A stretch of 64,000 bases of DNA from CAIWHR01 sp963773195 (GCA_963773195.1 CAVZAE010000018.1:1-64000); one strand, 5' to 3'. Positions 20,147-29,478 are shown, counted from the first letter of the stretch. Program-made: numbers and translations. Notes: generated from the letters alone by a model not told the origin.

Positions 20147-20337
20147 TCTGCGGCCTCCGCCTGGTGGGCCGACGCGCTCACTCCGCGGCCTCCGCCCGCT
20201 GGCGCTCGCCCGCCTCGCTCATTCCGCGGCCTCCGCCCGGTAGTCAGCACTCGGAATACCTGGGGGTCGGCCGCGCTCGATCGCGCGGCGACGCGCCCTT
20301 CGGGCCTTCGCTCGGCCTCCGGCCTCGCCCGCCGCGC
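20147..20337. repeat. Short direct repeats in the arnA-arnD gap
   Basis: Three near-identical copies of a CTCACTCCGCGGCCTCCGCC-type unit occur at about 20144-20163, 20176-20195 and 20218-20237. A GC-rich block with CCCTTCGGGCCTTCG follows near 20295. A related block, GCGCCCCCCGGGCCTTGG, lies in the other arn gap at 27652-27669. They look like small intergenic repeats that may form hairpins in the transcript. Confidence 0.45.
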
Positions 20338-21381
20338 TCACTCGACCAGGCTCCTCGCAAGGGCGACCTGTCCGCGGTACGCGTCGAAGATCCGCGTCAG
20401 CGCTTCCTGCATCGGCACCGTCGGCTGCCAGTCGAGGTCGGCGCAGGTGTTGGTGATCATCGGCACGCGATTCTGGACGTCCTGGTACCCGGCGCCGTAG
20501 TAGTCGGCAGCGGTGGTCTCGACAATCCGCACGCGGGCCGCGCTCTCGCGGTACTCCGGATATGTGAGTGCGAGGTCGACCATCATTCTCGCGAGCTCGC
20601 GCACCGCGACGTTGTTGTCCGGGTTGCCGATGTTGTAGATCTTGCCGCTCGCGATCCCGCGCTCGTTGGCGATCACCTTCATCAGCGCCGCGATGCCGTC
20701 GTCGATGTAGGTGAAGGCGCGCTTCTGAGTGCCGCCGTCGACCAGCTTGATCGCTTCGCCGCGGACGATATGGCCCAGGAACTGCGTGATGACGCGCGAG
20801 CTGCCTTCCTTCGGGGCGTTGATCGAGTCGAGACCCGAGCCGATCCAGTTGAACGGGCGGAACAGCGTGTAGTCGAGCCCCTGTTCCATCCCGTAGGCGT
20901 GGATCACACGGTCCATGAGCTGCTTGGCGCAGGAATAGATCCAGCGCGGCTTGTTGATCGGCCCAAGCACGAGCGCCGAGGCCTCCGAATCGAACTGCGC
21001 GTCGGTGCACATGCCGTAGACCTCCGAGGTCGACGGGAAGACGATCCGCTTCTGGTGGCGGACGCACGCGCGGACGATCGGCAGGTTCGCCTCGAAATCG
21101 AGCTCGAAGACACGCAGCGGCTCGCGCACATAGGTCGCCGGCGTCGCAATCGCGACCAGCGGCAGCACCGTGTCGCACTTCTTGATGTGGTACTCGATCC
21201 ATTCCTTGTTGATCGTGATGTCGCCCTCGAAGAAATGGAAGCGCTTTTCGGGCATCACGTCGGCCAGGCGGTCGGTCTGCATGTCCATCCCGAACACCTC
21301 CCAGTCGGTCGTATCCAGGATGCGGCGCGTCAGGTGGTGGCCGATGAAGCCGTTGATGCCGAGGATCAGGATCTTCTTCAT
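20338..21381 (-). CDS. arnA: ArnA C-terminal domain protein: UDP-glucuronate decarboxylase/dehydrogenase
   Basis: A 347-residue short-chain-type NAD-dependent enzyme from ATG 21381, starting MKKILILGINGFIGHHLTRR (Rossmann GxxGFIG). ATPATYVREP, a SxxxYGM motif (STSEVYGM), WIYSCAKQLMDR (YxxxK catalytic pair) and FRPFNWIGSGLDS are the typical ArnA dehydrogenase blocks. It oxidises and decarboxylates UDP-glucuronate to UDP-4-keto-pentose. In E. coli this domain is fused to a formyltransferase; here it stands alone. Its start overlaps the stop of the channel gene (ATGA). Confidence 0.88.
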   Translation of the reverse strand: MKKILILGINGFIGHHLTRRILDTTDWEVFGMDMQTDRLADVMPEKRFHFFEGDITINKEWIEYHIKKCDTVLPLVAIATPATYVREPLRVFELDFEANLPIVRACVRHQKRIVFPSTSEVYGMCTDAQFDSEASALVLGPINKPRWIYSCAKQLMDRVIHAYGMEQGLDYTLFRPFNWIGSGLDSINAPKEGSSRVITQFLGHIVRGEAIKLVDGGTQKRAFTYIDDGIAALMKVIANERGIASGKIYNIGNPDNNVAVRELARMMVDLALTYPEYRESAARVRIVETTAADYYGAGYQDVQNRVPMITNTCADLDWQPTVPMQEALTRIFDAYRGQVALARSLVE

Positions 21382-22061
21382 GAGTCGTCGGAGGGGGGGC
21401 CGGAGGTCCCGCGATCGCGGGGGTGGAGCATGCGATCGAGCCGCCCGGGCGCGAAGGTGGGGATCACGAGCAGCAGGTAGAGGTACATCCCGAGACGGGG
21501 GCTCCACAGCGCAGTCATCATCGACGCGAGCGGGATCAACGCGTAGACCCGGACCTCGCTGTGCATGCGCGCCAACACCGTGGGCGTGAGATCGGGCGCC
21601 GCGAGCGGCGGGTGCGCGCGCAGGTATCGAAGCTGGAAACCGAGCAGCAGGCCGAGCGCGACCAGGTTGAGGCCGTAGACGACGACCGGCAGCATGAGAT
21701 GCCCGTGGTCGCCCAGGAGGTCCGTCGAGAACGGCACGAATGTCACGAGCAGGAGAAACATGACGTTGAGCCACAGCAGGCGGCGGTCGACGTGGCGGAC
21801 GAAGTGGAACAGCACATGGTGGCCGATCCAGAAGATCGCGAGCACGAGGAAGCTGATCGCGTACATCGCGAAGCTGTGCTCGAGGGAGGCCAGGTAGTCG
21901 ACGAGATCGCCCGTCGTGTCGAACTTGAGATTCTCGGGTGATTTGATATCGAGCACGAGCAGCGTCATCGCCACGGCGAAGATACCGTCGGCCAGCGCCT
22001 CGATCCGGTTCTTCGCGAGGCCGCGCCGGTCGAGCAGCGAGCGTCCGGCGTCTTCGCTCAT
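21378..22061 (-). CDS. TMEM175-family (DUF1211) membrane channel
   Basis: The 227-residue protein has RIEALADGIFAVAMTLLVLDI near residue 18, the RxxxxxDGxFAxxxTLL signature of the TMEM175/DUF1211 family. In characterised members this forms a potassium-selective pore. About six membrane segments follow. It overlaps both neighbours by ATGA, so it is co-translated with the split arnA genes. A K+ channel is not part of known arn operons; this is either an operon passenger or a partner controlling ion balance when the outer membrane is remodelled (inference). Confidence 0.82.
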   Translation of the reverse strand: MSEDAGRSLLDRRGLAKNRIEALADGIFAVAMTLLVLDIKSPENLKFDTTGDLVDYLASLEHSFAMYAISFLVLAIFWIGHHVLFHFVRHVDRRLLWLNVMFLLLVTFVPFSTDLLGDHGHLMLPVVVYGLNLVALGLLLGFQLRYLRAHPPLAAPDLTPTVLARMHSEVRVYALIPLASMMTALWSPRLGMYLYLLLVIPTFAPGRLDRMLHPRDRGTSGPPSDDS

Positions 22062-23041
22062 GACGCAACGCCGGCGGGGACAGGGTCGCCTAGCAGGGCG
22101 GGCGCGGGGCCGAACCGGGCGACGACCGCGGCCGGCGTGACGGCCGCTCCGTCGAGCTCCAGCGCAACCACGTCGAGGCGTCCGCCGCCGCCGCAGTGCG
22201 CGATCAATCGCGGACCTTCGACCGCAAGCGTCGGAGCGAGCGTCGGTGGCGCGCTCGCATCGGCGAGGCGAGTCCGCAGGATGCGCGCGCGCACCCCACC
22301 GACGGCGGTGAGCGCCCCAGGGTAAGGAGGTGCGACCGCGCGGACCAGGTTGTGGATGGTTGCGGCATCGCGCGACCAGTCGATCACGCCGTCCTCCGGC
22401 CGCCGGCCGCCGAAGTAGCGGCCCCGCGCAATGTCCTGTGGCGTGCGCGGAGCCGAGCCGGCGAGAAGAGCCGGCAGCGCGTCGTCGAGCGTGATCTCGG
22501 CTGCCACGGTTACCTTGTCGAAGACCTCGCGGGCGGTGTCATCGGGAAGTATCGGCACCGCGGTCTGCGCGACGACATCGCCGGCGTCGGGCTTCGGAGT
22601 CATGTAGTGCAGCGTCGCGCCGGTTTCCCGCTCGCCGTGAAGGATGGCCCAGTTGACCGGTGCGCGGCCGCGATACTTCGGCAAGAGCGAGCCGTGGACA
22701 TTGAGCGCACCCGGGTTCGGCAGCGCAAGCAGCGGCGCGCCGAGCATGCGGCGGTAATAGAACGAGAACAGAAAGTCTGGTGCGAGTTCGTTCACGCGTG
22801 CGACGACGTCACCGGTGTTGGGATCGTCGGGGAGTATCGTCGCGATGCCGTACTCGGCTGCCGTGGCGGCAACCGAGTCGAACCAGCGCGTTTCGCGAGG
22901 ATCGTCGGCGTGCGTGACGATGAGCGAGACGTCGACCCCGTGCGCAAGCAGCACCTTGAGGCAGCGGACGCCGACGTTGTGGTAAGCGAAGACGACGGCG
23001 CGGGGCGCGGCGGGGCGCGAAGGACGCGGCATGGGCGCCAT
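22058..23041 (-). CDS. Methionyl-tRNA formyltransferase-like protein: ArnA N-terminal domain
   Basis: Start is ATG 23041, which overlaps the preceding stop (TAATG); ATG 23032 is an alternative. The product of 327 residues is a formyltransferase: GVDVSLIVTHADDPRETRWF, PDFLFSFYYRRML, NVHGSLLPKYRGRAPVNWAI (the HxSLLPxxxG folate enzyme motif) and a DAGDVVAQ motif. This is the ArnA N-terminal domain, which formylates UDP-4-amino-4-deoxy-L-arabinose with N10-formyl-tetrahydrofolate. Together with the separate dehydrogenase it makes up the two activities of E. coli ArnA. Confidence 0.85.
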   Translation of the reverse strand: MAPMPRPSRPAAPRAVVFAYHNVGVRCLKVLLAHGVDVSLIVTHADDPRETRWFDSVAATAAEYGIATILPDDPNTGDVVARVNELAPDFLFSFYYRRMLGAPLLALPNPGALNVHGSLLPKYRGRAPVNWAILHGERETGATLHYMTPKPDAGDVVAQTAVPILPDDTAREVFDKVTVAAEITLDDALPALLAGSAPRTPQDIARGRYFGGRRPEDGVIDWSRDAATIHNLVRAVAPPYPGALTAVGGVRARILRTRLADASAPPTLAPTLAVEGPRLIAHCGGGGRLDVVALELDGAAVTPAAVVARFGPAPALLGDPVPAGVAS

Positions 23042-25041
23042 TATCCGGGAATTTCGAGCGGCGGTTCGACGGGCCGACCGTCGCGCGGCCCGAGCTCGAC
23101 GAGTGTGGTCCAGGCATGCTCGAGCGCCCGCGTGAACGCGGCGACGTCGCACAGGGACGAGCGAGGGAATTCAGCGATCAGTGCGGCGCGAAGATTCCCC
23201 CGAACCACCTGTTCGGCGACCTCGACTGCCAGCGTCACGTACTCGCGGTCGCCGCGCGCGACCCATTCGGGGTGGCCGGCCGCGCGCAGGAGGGCCGCGC
23301 TCTGGCGCGCGATCATCCGGTCGCCTTCGAGCGCGAGCACCGGCACACCCATCGACAGGGCATCGCATGTGGTGACGCCCCCGTTGTAGGGAAACGGATC
23401 GAGCGCGACGTCGACGTCGCGGTACGCCGCGATCGCCTCGGTCAGCGGGATGTAGGGATGGAAATCGATCCGGTTGACGGGCATCCCGGCACCGGCCCAC
23501 TGCTGGCGAATCCATTCGACGGTGCGAGGGCTCTGGTACGCCGAGGCACGCAACACGAGGCGGGCGTCGGGAACCGCCTCCAAGACCGCACGCCAAAGTG
23601 CGACGACCGTCGCCGTGAGCTTCGCGTGCCGATTGAACGATCCGAAGGCGACGAAACCGCGCGTCCGCGCCGAAGCTTCCGTCCGCGGCGTTGCGACGAC
23701 GCCCCGATATGCGAACCGGCTGCGGGGGAGCAGGACGAGCCGCTCCCGAAAATGCCGGGCCTCGGTCGCCGGGGTATGCACGCGATCGCCCACGAAATAG
23801 TCGATCGCAGGCACTCCCGTGGTTTCGAAGCTGTCGAGCCATGAGGCCTGCACCGGTGCCGGCTTGCGTGCGAACACCGTGAGCCGGTGGCCGGGGGCGT
23901 GGCCCGCGAGATCGATCAGCAGGTCGAGCTCGTCGGCAGCGATCAGCGCGGCGGCCTCCTCGTCATCCGCGGGCAGATCGCGCCACGCGGCGGCAGCGCG
24001 GCGCATCCGCGCCGTGACCTCATCCTCCTGTGCGTGCGCCGAATACAACGTGACGTGGAGGCGCCTGGTGTCGTGGGCCTCCAGCACCGGCAGGAAAAAG
24101 CTCGCCAGCGGTCCCTGGCCGAAGCGCGGCGATACGTAGCCGATGCGCAGGCGATCGGATGCCATACGGGGCCGGCGCCGGACGTCGCGCCGGGGTACGC
24201 CGCGCGCATGGCGGTCACCCCATTCGCGATGCGCTTCGGCAATCGCCTCGCGCGTCGCGAGCCTCGTGTCGTATTGCATTTCCATCAGCAGCGCGCTGTG
24301 ACCGTACGCGTTGTTCGGGTCGAGCCCGGCGGCCTCCCGCATGCGGACCATCGCCTGTTCGTGAAGGGCGAGGCTGCTCAGATGGGCACCGGCGCGCCAC
24401 CGCAGCGATGCATTGGCGGGCTCGAGCGCAATCGCGCGGTCGAGGAGTTCGATCGCCGCAGGCAAGTCGGCGGCCTCACCGAGTGCGTCGGCGGCGTGCA
24501 CGAGCGGTCGAGGATCCATCGGCGCGAGCGCGTGCGCGCGCTGAAAAGCGTCGGCGGCAGCGGCGGCATCACGTTGCGCCTGCCGGACGAGCCCGAGGTT
24601 CCACGCGGCCTTGAACGTCCGCGGTGCATGGGCGAGCTGGCGCTGGTACCAATCAGCGGCGTCCGCGAGCGCGCCGGCCTCGTGATAGGTGAGCGCGATC
24701 TGGTAACGCGCGAGCACATCGTCGGGATTGCTTTCCAGGAGCGCGAGCCAGAATACACGCGCCGCATCGCGATCGCCACGCGCCACGGCGTTGAGCGCCG
24801 CGCAGTGGTATGCCGGGACAATGTCGGGCCCCCGGGCGATGGACGCGGCAAAGAGGGGCGCCGCCTCGTCGTGCCGACCTCGCCTGCGCAGGAGTTCGGC
24901 GCGAAGCGCCATTGCCGTAGCGGACTCTGCATCGGCGTCGCCGAGCGCGTCGACCGCGGCCGCGAGCCGCTCCGTGGAGGGATCGCGCAAGAGCGCTGCG
25001 ACCCGCTCGCGCATTGCGTTCGCGTGCGGGGATGCTTTCAC
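23041..25041 (-). CDS. TPR protein with GT41 O-GlcNAc transferase-like domain
   Basis: A GTG-started 666-residue protein. The first 270 residues are tetratricopeptide-like repeats (for example AWNLGLVRQAQRDAAAAADAFQRA). Residues 300-650 form the GT41/SPINDLY catalytic region: RLRIGYVSPRFGQGPLASFF, DLLIDLAGHAPGHRL, FGSFNRHAKLTATVV, DVALDPFPYNGGVTTCDALS and GVPVLALEG. This family transfers sugar (GlcNAc in eukaryotes) to proteins. It sits inside the arn operon, 7 bases after arnC and overlapping the formyltransferase start. It may glycosylate a protein or a surface polymer. The role in this locus is unknown. Confidence 0.85.
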   Translation of the reverse strand: MKASPHANAMRERVAALLRDPSTERLAAAVDALGDADAESATAMALRAELLRRRGRHDEAAPLFAASIARGPDIVPAYHCAALNAVARGDRDAARVFWLALLESNPDDVLARYQIALTYHEAGALADAADWYQRQLAHAPRTFKAAWNLGLVRQAQRDAAAAADAFQRAHALAPMDPRPLVHAADALGEAADLPAAIELLDRAIALEPANASLRWRAGAHLSSLALHEQAMVRMREAAGLDPNNAYGHSALLMEMQYDTRLATREAIAEAHREWGDRHARGVPRRDVRRRPRMASDRLRIGYVSPRFGQGPLASFFLPVLEAHDTRRLHVTLYSAHAQEDEVTARMRRAAAAWRDLPADDEEAAALIAADELDLLIDLAGHAPGHRLTVFARKPAPVQASWLDSFETTGVPAIDYFVGDRVHTPATEARHFRERLVLLPRSRFAYRGVVATPRTEASARTRGFVAFGSFNRHAKLTATVVALWRAVLEAVPDARLVLRASAYQSPRTVEWIRQQWAGAGMPVNRIDFHPYIPLTEAIAAYRDVDVALDPFPYNGGVTTCDALSMGVPVLALEGDRMIARQSAALLRAAGHPEWVARGDREYVTLAVEVAEQVVRGNLRAALIAEFPRSSLCDVAAFTRALEHAWTTLVELGPRDGRPVEPPLEIPG

Positions 25042-25048
25042 GGCGCGC

Positions 25049-26068
25049 TCAGCGAGCGGCGGCGTGACGCGACGGCGCGCTGTCGAATTCCGTCTGCGGA
25101 GTCGGCGCGGCGGCGTCTTCCGCCTCGAGCACGGCCCGGATCGTGTAGCGCGGCCGCTCGCGCACCTGCTGGTAGATGCGGCCTACGTATTCGCCGACGA
25201 GTCCGAGCCCGAAGAGCAGGACGCCGATCAGGAAAAACGCCAGGATGTCGCGGTCCCAGAGCAGGTAGACCGTTTCCCACTGGTGCCAGTCGGCTTCGAT
25301 CATCCGATACACGATCACGACGACGTACGTCACGACAGCGAGTGCCGCGACGATCATCCCGAACATCGAGAAGAGCTGCAGCGGGACAAGGGAGAACCCG
25401 GTAATGAGGTCGAAATTGAGGCGGATCAGCTTGTAGAGCGAATACTTCGACTCGCCGCCTACGCGCTCCTCGTGGCCCACCTCGACCTCGGTCGGGCTCG
25501 ACGCGAACGTATAGGCAAGTGCCGGAATGTATGTGCTGACCTCGTTGCTGCCAGCCACCGCAAGTGCGATCTCGCGGCTGTAGGCGCGCAGCATGCAGCC
25601 CTGGTCGGTCATCCGGATGCGCGTGATGCGCTCGCGCAGCCCGTTCATCGCGCGGGATGCCCAGCGCCGCCACCACGAGTCCTCGCGCGTGCGCCGCACA
25701 CCGCCGACGTAGTCGTGACCGGCGTCCATCGCGGCCAGCAGGCTGACGATCTCCTCGGGCGGGTTCTGCAGGTCGGCATCGAGCGTGACGATGCGCGCAC
25801 CGCGGCAGCGCTCGAAGCCGGCGACGATCGCCATGTGCTGTCCGTAGTTGGCGTTCAGCAACACCACCCGTGTAACGTCGCGGCGCCGCTCCCATTGCGC
25901 CCGCAGGAGTGCCGCCGAGCCGTCCCGGCTGCCGTCGTTGATGAAGATGACTTCGTAGGAAACGCCGAGGGCGTCGAGCGCCGGATAGAGGCGCGCGAAG
26001 AGCGCCGGTAGCGTAGCCTCCTCGTTGAAGACGGGGATCACGACAGAGACAGCGGGCTCGGCATTCAT
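25049..26068 (-). CDS. arnC: Undecaprenyl-phosphate 4-deoxy-4-formamido-L-arabinose transferase (ArnC)
   Basis: A GT2 enzyme of 339 residues: VSVVIPVFNEEATLP at the start, FINDGSRDGS, NANYGQHMAIVAGF and TLDADLQNPPEE (the DxD region). Two C-terminal membrane helices at about residues 235-300 anchor it (FSMFGMIVAALAVV, FFLIGVLLFGLGLVGEYVGR). This is the arrangement of ArnC/DPM1-like enzymes that load formamido-arabinose onto undecaprenyl phosphate at the inner membrane. It is 3 bases from arnB. Similar GT2 enzymes load other sugars, but the arn context makes ArnC much the best call. Confidence 0.87.
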   Translation of the reverse strand: MNAEPAVSVVIPVFNEEATLPALFARLYPALDALGVSYEVIFINDGSRDGSAALLRAQWERRRDVTRVVLLNANYGQHMAIVAGFERCRGARIVTLDADLQNPPEEIVSLLAAMDAGHDYVGGVRRTREDSWWRRWASRAMNGLRERITRIRMTDQGCMLRAYSREIALAVAGSNEVSTYIPALAYTFASSPTEVEVGHEERVGGESKYSLYKLIRLNFDLITGFSLVPLQLFSMFGMIVAALAVVTYVVVIVYRMIEADWHQWETVYLLWDRDILAFFLIGVLLFGLGLVGEYVGRIYQQVRERPRYTIRAVLEAEDAAAPTPQTEFDSAPSRHAAAR

Positions 26069-26071
26069 CGT

Positions 26072-27208
26072 TCAGTTCCGCGCTGCGGCAATCGCCGCGG
26101 CCACCTCGGCGCAGACGCGATCGACATCGTCCGTCGTCATTCCTGCATGCAGTGGCAGCGTGACCGTCTCGCGCGCGATGCGCTCGGCATTCGGATGCTG
26201 CCCCTCGCTCCCGCCGTACCGGCGGCCGAGTGTCGACAAGTGCAGCGCCTCGTACGATACACCGGTGCCGACGCCGCGGGAGTCGAGCCCGTCGCGGAGG
26301 TCCAGTCGGTTCCACCGCAGGCGATCGAGAGGCAGCAGCACGGACCACATGTTCCACGACTGGCCGTCGTCCGGCTGCGGGCGTGGCGGCAGGATACATG
26401 CGGGGTCCGTCGTGAACCGCCCGGCGTAGCGTTCGGCCAGCTTGCGGCGCGTGGCGAGGAACGAAGGCAGTCGTTCGAGCTGCGCGCAGCCGATGCGCGC
26501 GTTGACGTCGGGCAGGTTGAACTTGCCGCCAGGGAACGCAACGTCGCGGGTGCGGTCGGCGAGGTATGTGATCCCGTGGAAGCGCAGTGCCTCGACGCGC
26601 GCCGCCTCGGCCTCGTCGTTGACCACCAGCGCGCCGCCCTCGATCGTGGTCAGGTTCTTGTTCGGATGGAAGCTGAACGTCACGAGGTCGCCCATCGCGC
26701 CGACGTTCCGACCCTTCCACTGCGATCCCAGGACCAGCGCGGCATCCTCGATCACGCGCAGTCCGCGCGCTTTGGCGAGCGCGTAGAGCCGATCGAGATC
26801 GACAAGCGATCCCGGCCAGTGCGTCGGGACGATCGCCTTCGTGCGCGGCGTGATCGCCGCCTCGACGGCGCCGAGGTCGAGGTTGCGCGTGACCAGATCG
26901 CAGTCGACGAACACCGGTGTCGCGCCGACCTTCACGATCATGTTGAGGACGGTGTAGAAGCTCTGCGCGCAGGTGATGACCTCGTCGCCCGGGCCGATGC
27001 CGCAAAGCTGCAGCGCGACCTCGACGGCCGCAGTCGCCGAGGTCAGCACTCGGACCGGCCGGTCGCCGCAGAACGCGGAAAGCCCCTGCTCGAAGCGGCG
27101 CACCCACGGGCCGCTCGCGATGTGGCCCGAGCGGAGCACGTCGCCCACGCCTGCGATCGTGGCCTCGTCCAGTACCGGGCCCGCGAACTTGAGATAGGGC
27201 GCGCTCAT
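26072..27208 (-). CDS. arnB: UDP-4-amino-4-deoxy-L-arabinose aminotransferase (ArnB)
   Basis: A 378-residue PLP aminotransferase (DegT/DnrJ/EryC1 family) from ATG 27208. It has LTSATAAVEVALQLCGIGPGD, VIEDAALVLGSQWKG and FSFHPNKNLTTIEGG, in which the lysine binds PLP. It transfers an amino group from glutamate to the UDP-4-keto-pentose made by the ArnA dehydrogenase. Its start overlaps the stop of the small transporter gene (ATGA). The residue before the lysine block differs from E. coli ArnB but the fold blocks are intact. Confidence 0.88.
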   Translation of the reverse strand: MSAPYLKFAGPVLDEATIAGVGDVLRSGHIASGPWVRRFEQGLSAFCGDRPVRVLTSATAAVEVALQLCGIGPGDEVITCAQSFYTVLNMIVKVGATPVFVDCDLVTRNLDLGAVEAAITPRTKAIVPTHWPGSLVDLDRLYALAKARGLRVIEDAALVLGSQWKGRNVGAMGDLVTFSFHPNKNLTTIEGGALVVNDEAEAARVEALRFHGITYLADRTRDVAFPGGKFNLPDVNARIGCAQLERLPSFLATRRKLAERYAGRFTTDPACILPPRPQPDDGQSWNMWSVLLPLDRLRWNRLDLRDGLDSRGVGTGVSYEALHLSTLGRRYGGSEGQHPNAERIARETVTLPLHAGMTTDDVDRVCAEVAAAIAAARN

Positions 27209-27585
27209 CCGCCGGAGCTGCGGGCGACGAGAAATACGCCGACGACGATGAAGCCGATCCCGGCCCAGCGGGTCGCGGTGACCGCCTCGCCGAAGAGATA
27301 GTGGGCGGCGATCGCATTGACGATGTAGCCGACCGACAGCAGCGGGTAGGCGACCGACACCGGGACGCGCGAGAGACCGAGGATCCAGACGAACAGCGAT
27401 ATCGCGTAGCACGCGGCGCCGAGGAGGAAATGGCTCTCGGTCGCCATGCGCACCAGCGTGTCCGGCCAGCCGTCGCGCGTGAGCGTGATCACGCCAAGCT
27501 CGTTGGTGCCGGCCTTGAGCAGGAGCTGCGCCCCGGCGTTGAGCAGCACGCCGGCCATCAGCAGAGCGAACGCGGTGGCCGTCAT
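27205..27585 (-). CDS. Small multidrug resistance-type transporter, ArnE/ArnF-like
   Basis: A 126-residue protein with four membrane segments. It begins MTATAFALLMAGVLLNAGAQLLLKAG and has VWILGLSRVPVSVAYPLLSVGYIVNA, the conserved region of EmrE/SMR and ArnE/F proteins. In other bacteria ArnE and ArnF together flip Und-P-aminoarabinose to the periplasmic face. Only one such gene is present, so it may act as a homodimer. It lies between arnT and arnB, which supports the flippase role. Confidence 0.78.
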   Translation of the reverse strand: MTATAFALLMAGVLLNAGAQLLLKAGTNELGVITLTRDGWPDTLVRMATESHFLLGAACYAISLFVWILGLSRVPVSVAYPLLSVGYIVNAIAAHYLFGEAVTATRWAGIGFIVVGVFLVARSSGG

Positions 27586-27685
27586 GCGGCCTCCGCACTG
27601 CGTTCGCGTGTCGCTGCGGCAGGAAGTCGGCCGCCCTCAGTCGATCGCGGAGGCGCCCCCCGGGCCTTGGCTTCGCCCCGCTCGC

Positions 27686-29380
27686 TCATTCGCGACTCAC
27701 GATCACGCGGCGCGTATCGCGCGCGAGCACGCGCATCGGCACACCGAAGGCGGCGAGCGCCTCGTACTCGGTGGGCGGCATCACGGCGTAACCCGCCTCG
27801 AGCGCGCGCCACTGCGGGATCCATGCCGCCAGCGTCGGAATCTGCTGCTCGGGCTCGGCGTCGATGCCGAGCGCGAGCTCGTCGCGGAAGGCGACGAGGG
27901 TCGTCGTGCGGTCGAGATAGAACGGAATGGTCTGGTCGTACATCGCGATCTGGTAGACCGGCGCCTCGCGCCGAATGGGGGCCGCCGCCTGTGCCGCCCG
28001 GAGAATAGCCGAAGTCGAGCGCGTCGGGCTGAATGCGTCGAACCCGGCGACCGCGATGACGACCGCGCCCAAAGTCGAGAGCGAGAGGAGCGTCGTTCCT
28101 GCGAAGCGGGCGAGGGGCAACGTATCCGCTCGCGTGAAGGCGAACGCGGCTGCCAAGGCACCGGCGGCCGCCACCGCAACCGCGCCCTTGAGCCAGGGGC
28201 CGAACGCGGCGAGGATTTCCACAGGTTGCGGCCCGCCGGAGAGTTGATCGACCACCTGGTCGTAGCCCGCGAACACGGCGACGGCCAGGAGAAACGTGAG
28301 GATGGCGCCCGGTAGCGTGAGCCGAACGAGTGTGGTCGGCGGCAGCGTAACGAGAAGGTCGGCGGCGACGAGCGCGAGCGGCGCGAACATCGGCAGGATG
28401 TACGAGGGCAGCTTCGAGCCCGAGGCGCTGAAGAACAGAAACACGAATGCCGCCCACACCAGCGCGAGGCGGCGCCACGAGAATTCACCGGGCCTCGCCG
28501 CCCGGTCGCGCCACGTGCGCGACGCGCCGTACGCGAGCGCTGCAAGCCACGGCAAGCTGCCCGCGAGGGCGAGCGGAACAAAGTACCACCACGCGCCGAC
28601 CCGTCGATGTTCTTCGGTGAGAAAGCGCTCCAGATGCTCGTGGATGAAGAAGAACGACAGGAATTCGCCGTTCGCACGCGCGACGGCGACGAACCAGGGC
28701 GCGGTCAATGCGAGGAAGATCACGCCCCCGGAAAGGAGGTGGAGCCTCCGCAGCAGCGCGTAGTCGCGGCAGAGCGCGCAATACACCACAACCGCGCCCG
28801 CCGGCAGCGCGACCCCGATGGGGCCCTTCGACAGCGTGGCGCCCGCAAGCGCGGCCCAGCCCAGCCACATCCATGCGCGCCGCGACTCGGCACTGCGGCC
28901 GCGCTCCTGGGCGACGACGAGCGCGGCGAACGCAAGCGCCAGAAAGAACGCGAGCCCGGAGTCAAGCGACAGGATCTGCGCCATGCCGGCGTGCCACAGC
29001 GTACCGGCAAGGGCGATCGCCGCGAACGCGCCGAGCGTGGGACCCGCGAGCGCACACCCGGCGACGCCGATGGCGGCGACGGCGAGCAGGCCCGCGAGCG
29101 CGGGCCACAGCCGCGCCGTCCATTCGTGGACGCCGAACGTGCGGAACGCCGCCGCCGTGATCCAGTATTGCAGCGGCGGTTTCTCGAAATACTTGAGGCC
29201 GTTCAACCGCGGCGTAACGAAGTTGCCGGTCACCGCCATCTCGCGTGCGATCTCCGCGTAGCGGCCCTCGTCGGGATGGAGGAGGTCGCGGCTGCCGAGG
29301 TTGGCGCAGGCGAGCGCGACGATCGCGGCGAAGACCGCCCACAGCACCGGGCGGGGCGGAAGCTTCGCGTCCAAGGCCAT
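27686..29380 (-). CDS. arnT: Lipid A aminoarabinosyltransferase-like ArnT (GT83)
   Basis: A 564-residue integral membrane glycosyltransferase: an N-terminal catalytic loop with RDLLHPDEGRYAEIAREM, KPPLQYW, about ten membrane helices, and SASGSKLPSYILPMFAPLAL near the middle. The HPDEGRYAE block contains the acidic residues conserved in PMT/ArnT enzymes. It moves aminoarabinose from undecaprenyl phosphate to lipid A phosphates at the periplasmic face. A C-terminal soluble domain of about 120 residues follows. As the first gene of the minus-strand arn operon it has a 98-base gap to the divergent acetyltransferase gene, where the promoters must lie. Confidence 0.85.
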   Translation of the reverse strand: MALDAKLPPRPVLWAVFAAIVALACANLGSRDLLHPDEGRYAEIAREMAVTGNFVTPRLNGLKYFEKPPLQYWITAAAFRTFGVHEWTARLWPALAGLLAVAAIGVAGCALAGPTLGAFAAIALAGTLWHAGMAQILSLDSGLAFFLALAFAALVVAQERGRSAESRRAWMWLGWAALAGATLSKGPIGVALPAGAVVVYCALCRDYALLRRLHLLSGGVIFLALTAPWFVAVARANGEFLSFFFIHEHLERFLTEEHRRVGAWWYFVPLALAGSLPWLAALAYGASRTWRDRAARPGEFSWRRLALVWAAFVFLFFSASGSKLPSYILPMFAPLALVAADLLVTLPPTTLVRLTLPGAILTFLLAVAVFAGYDQVVDQLSGGPQPVEILAAFGPWLKGAVAVAAAGALAAAFAFTRADTLPLARFAGTTLLSLSTLGAVVIAVAGFDAFSPTRSTSAILRAAQAAAPIRREAPVYQIAMYDQTIPFYLDRTTTLVAFRDELALGIDAEPEQQIPTLAAWIPQWRALEAGYAVMPPTEYEALAAFGVPMRVLARDTRRVIVSRE

Positions 29381-29478
29381 GGAGAGATTCTACCGTGCGA
29401 GCGTCGACGTCCATCGGCGGGAGCAACGGACCTGCGTGCTATTCTCACTGGACGCCGTTGCCGGCGTTCCATCCTCAC
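29381..29478. promoter_or_regulatory. Divergent promoter region arnT / acetyltransferase
   Basis: Only 98 bases separate the arnT start from the opposite-strand acetyltransferase start, so both promoters should be within or overlap this stretch. I see no clear PmrA-type direct repeat or sigma-70 boxes. Confidence 0.35.

Noticed and set aside
20164..21480. 438-codon plus-strand frame opposite the arnA dehydrogenase
   Set aside because: Highly basic, low-complexity antisense of a conserved enzyme.
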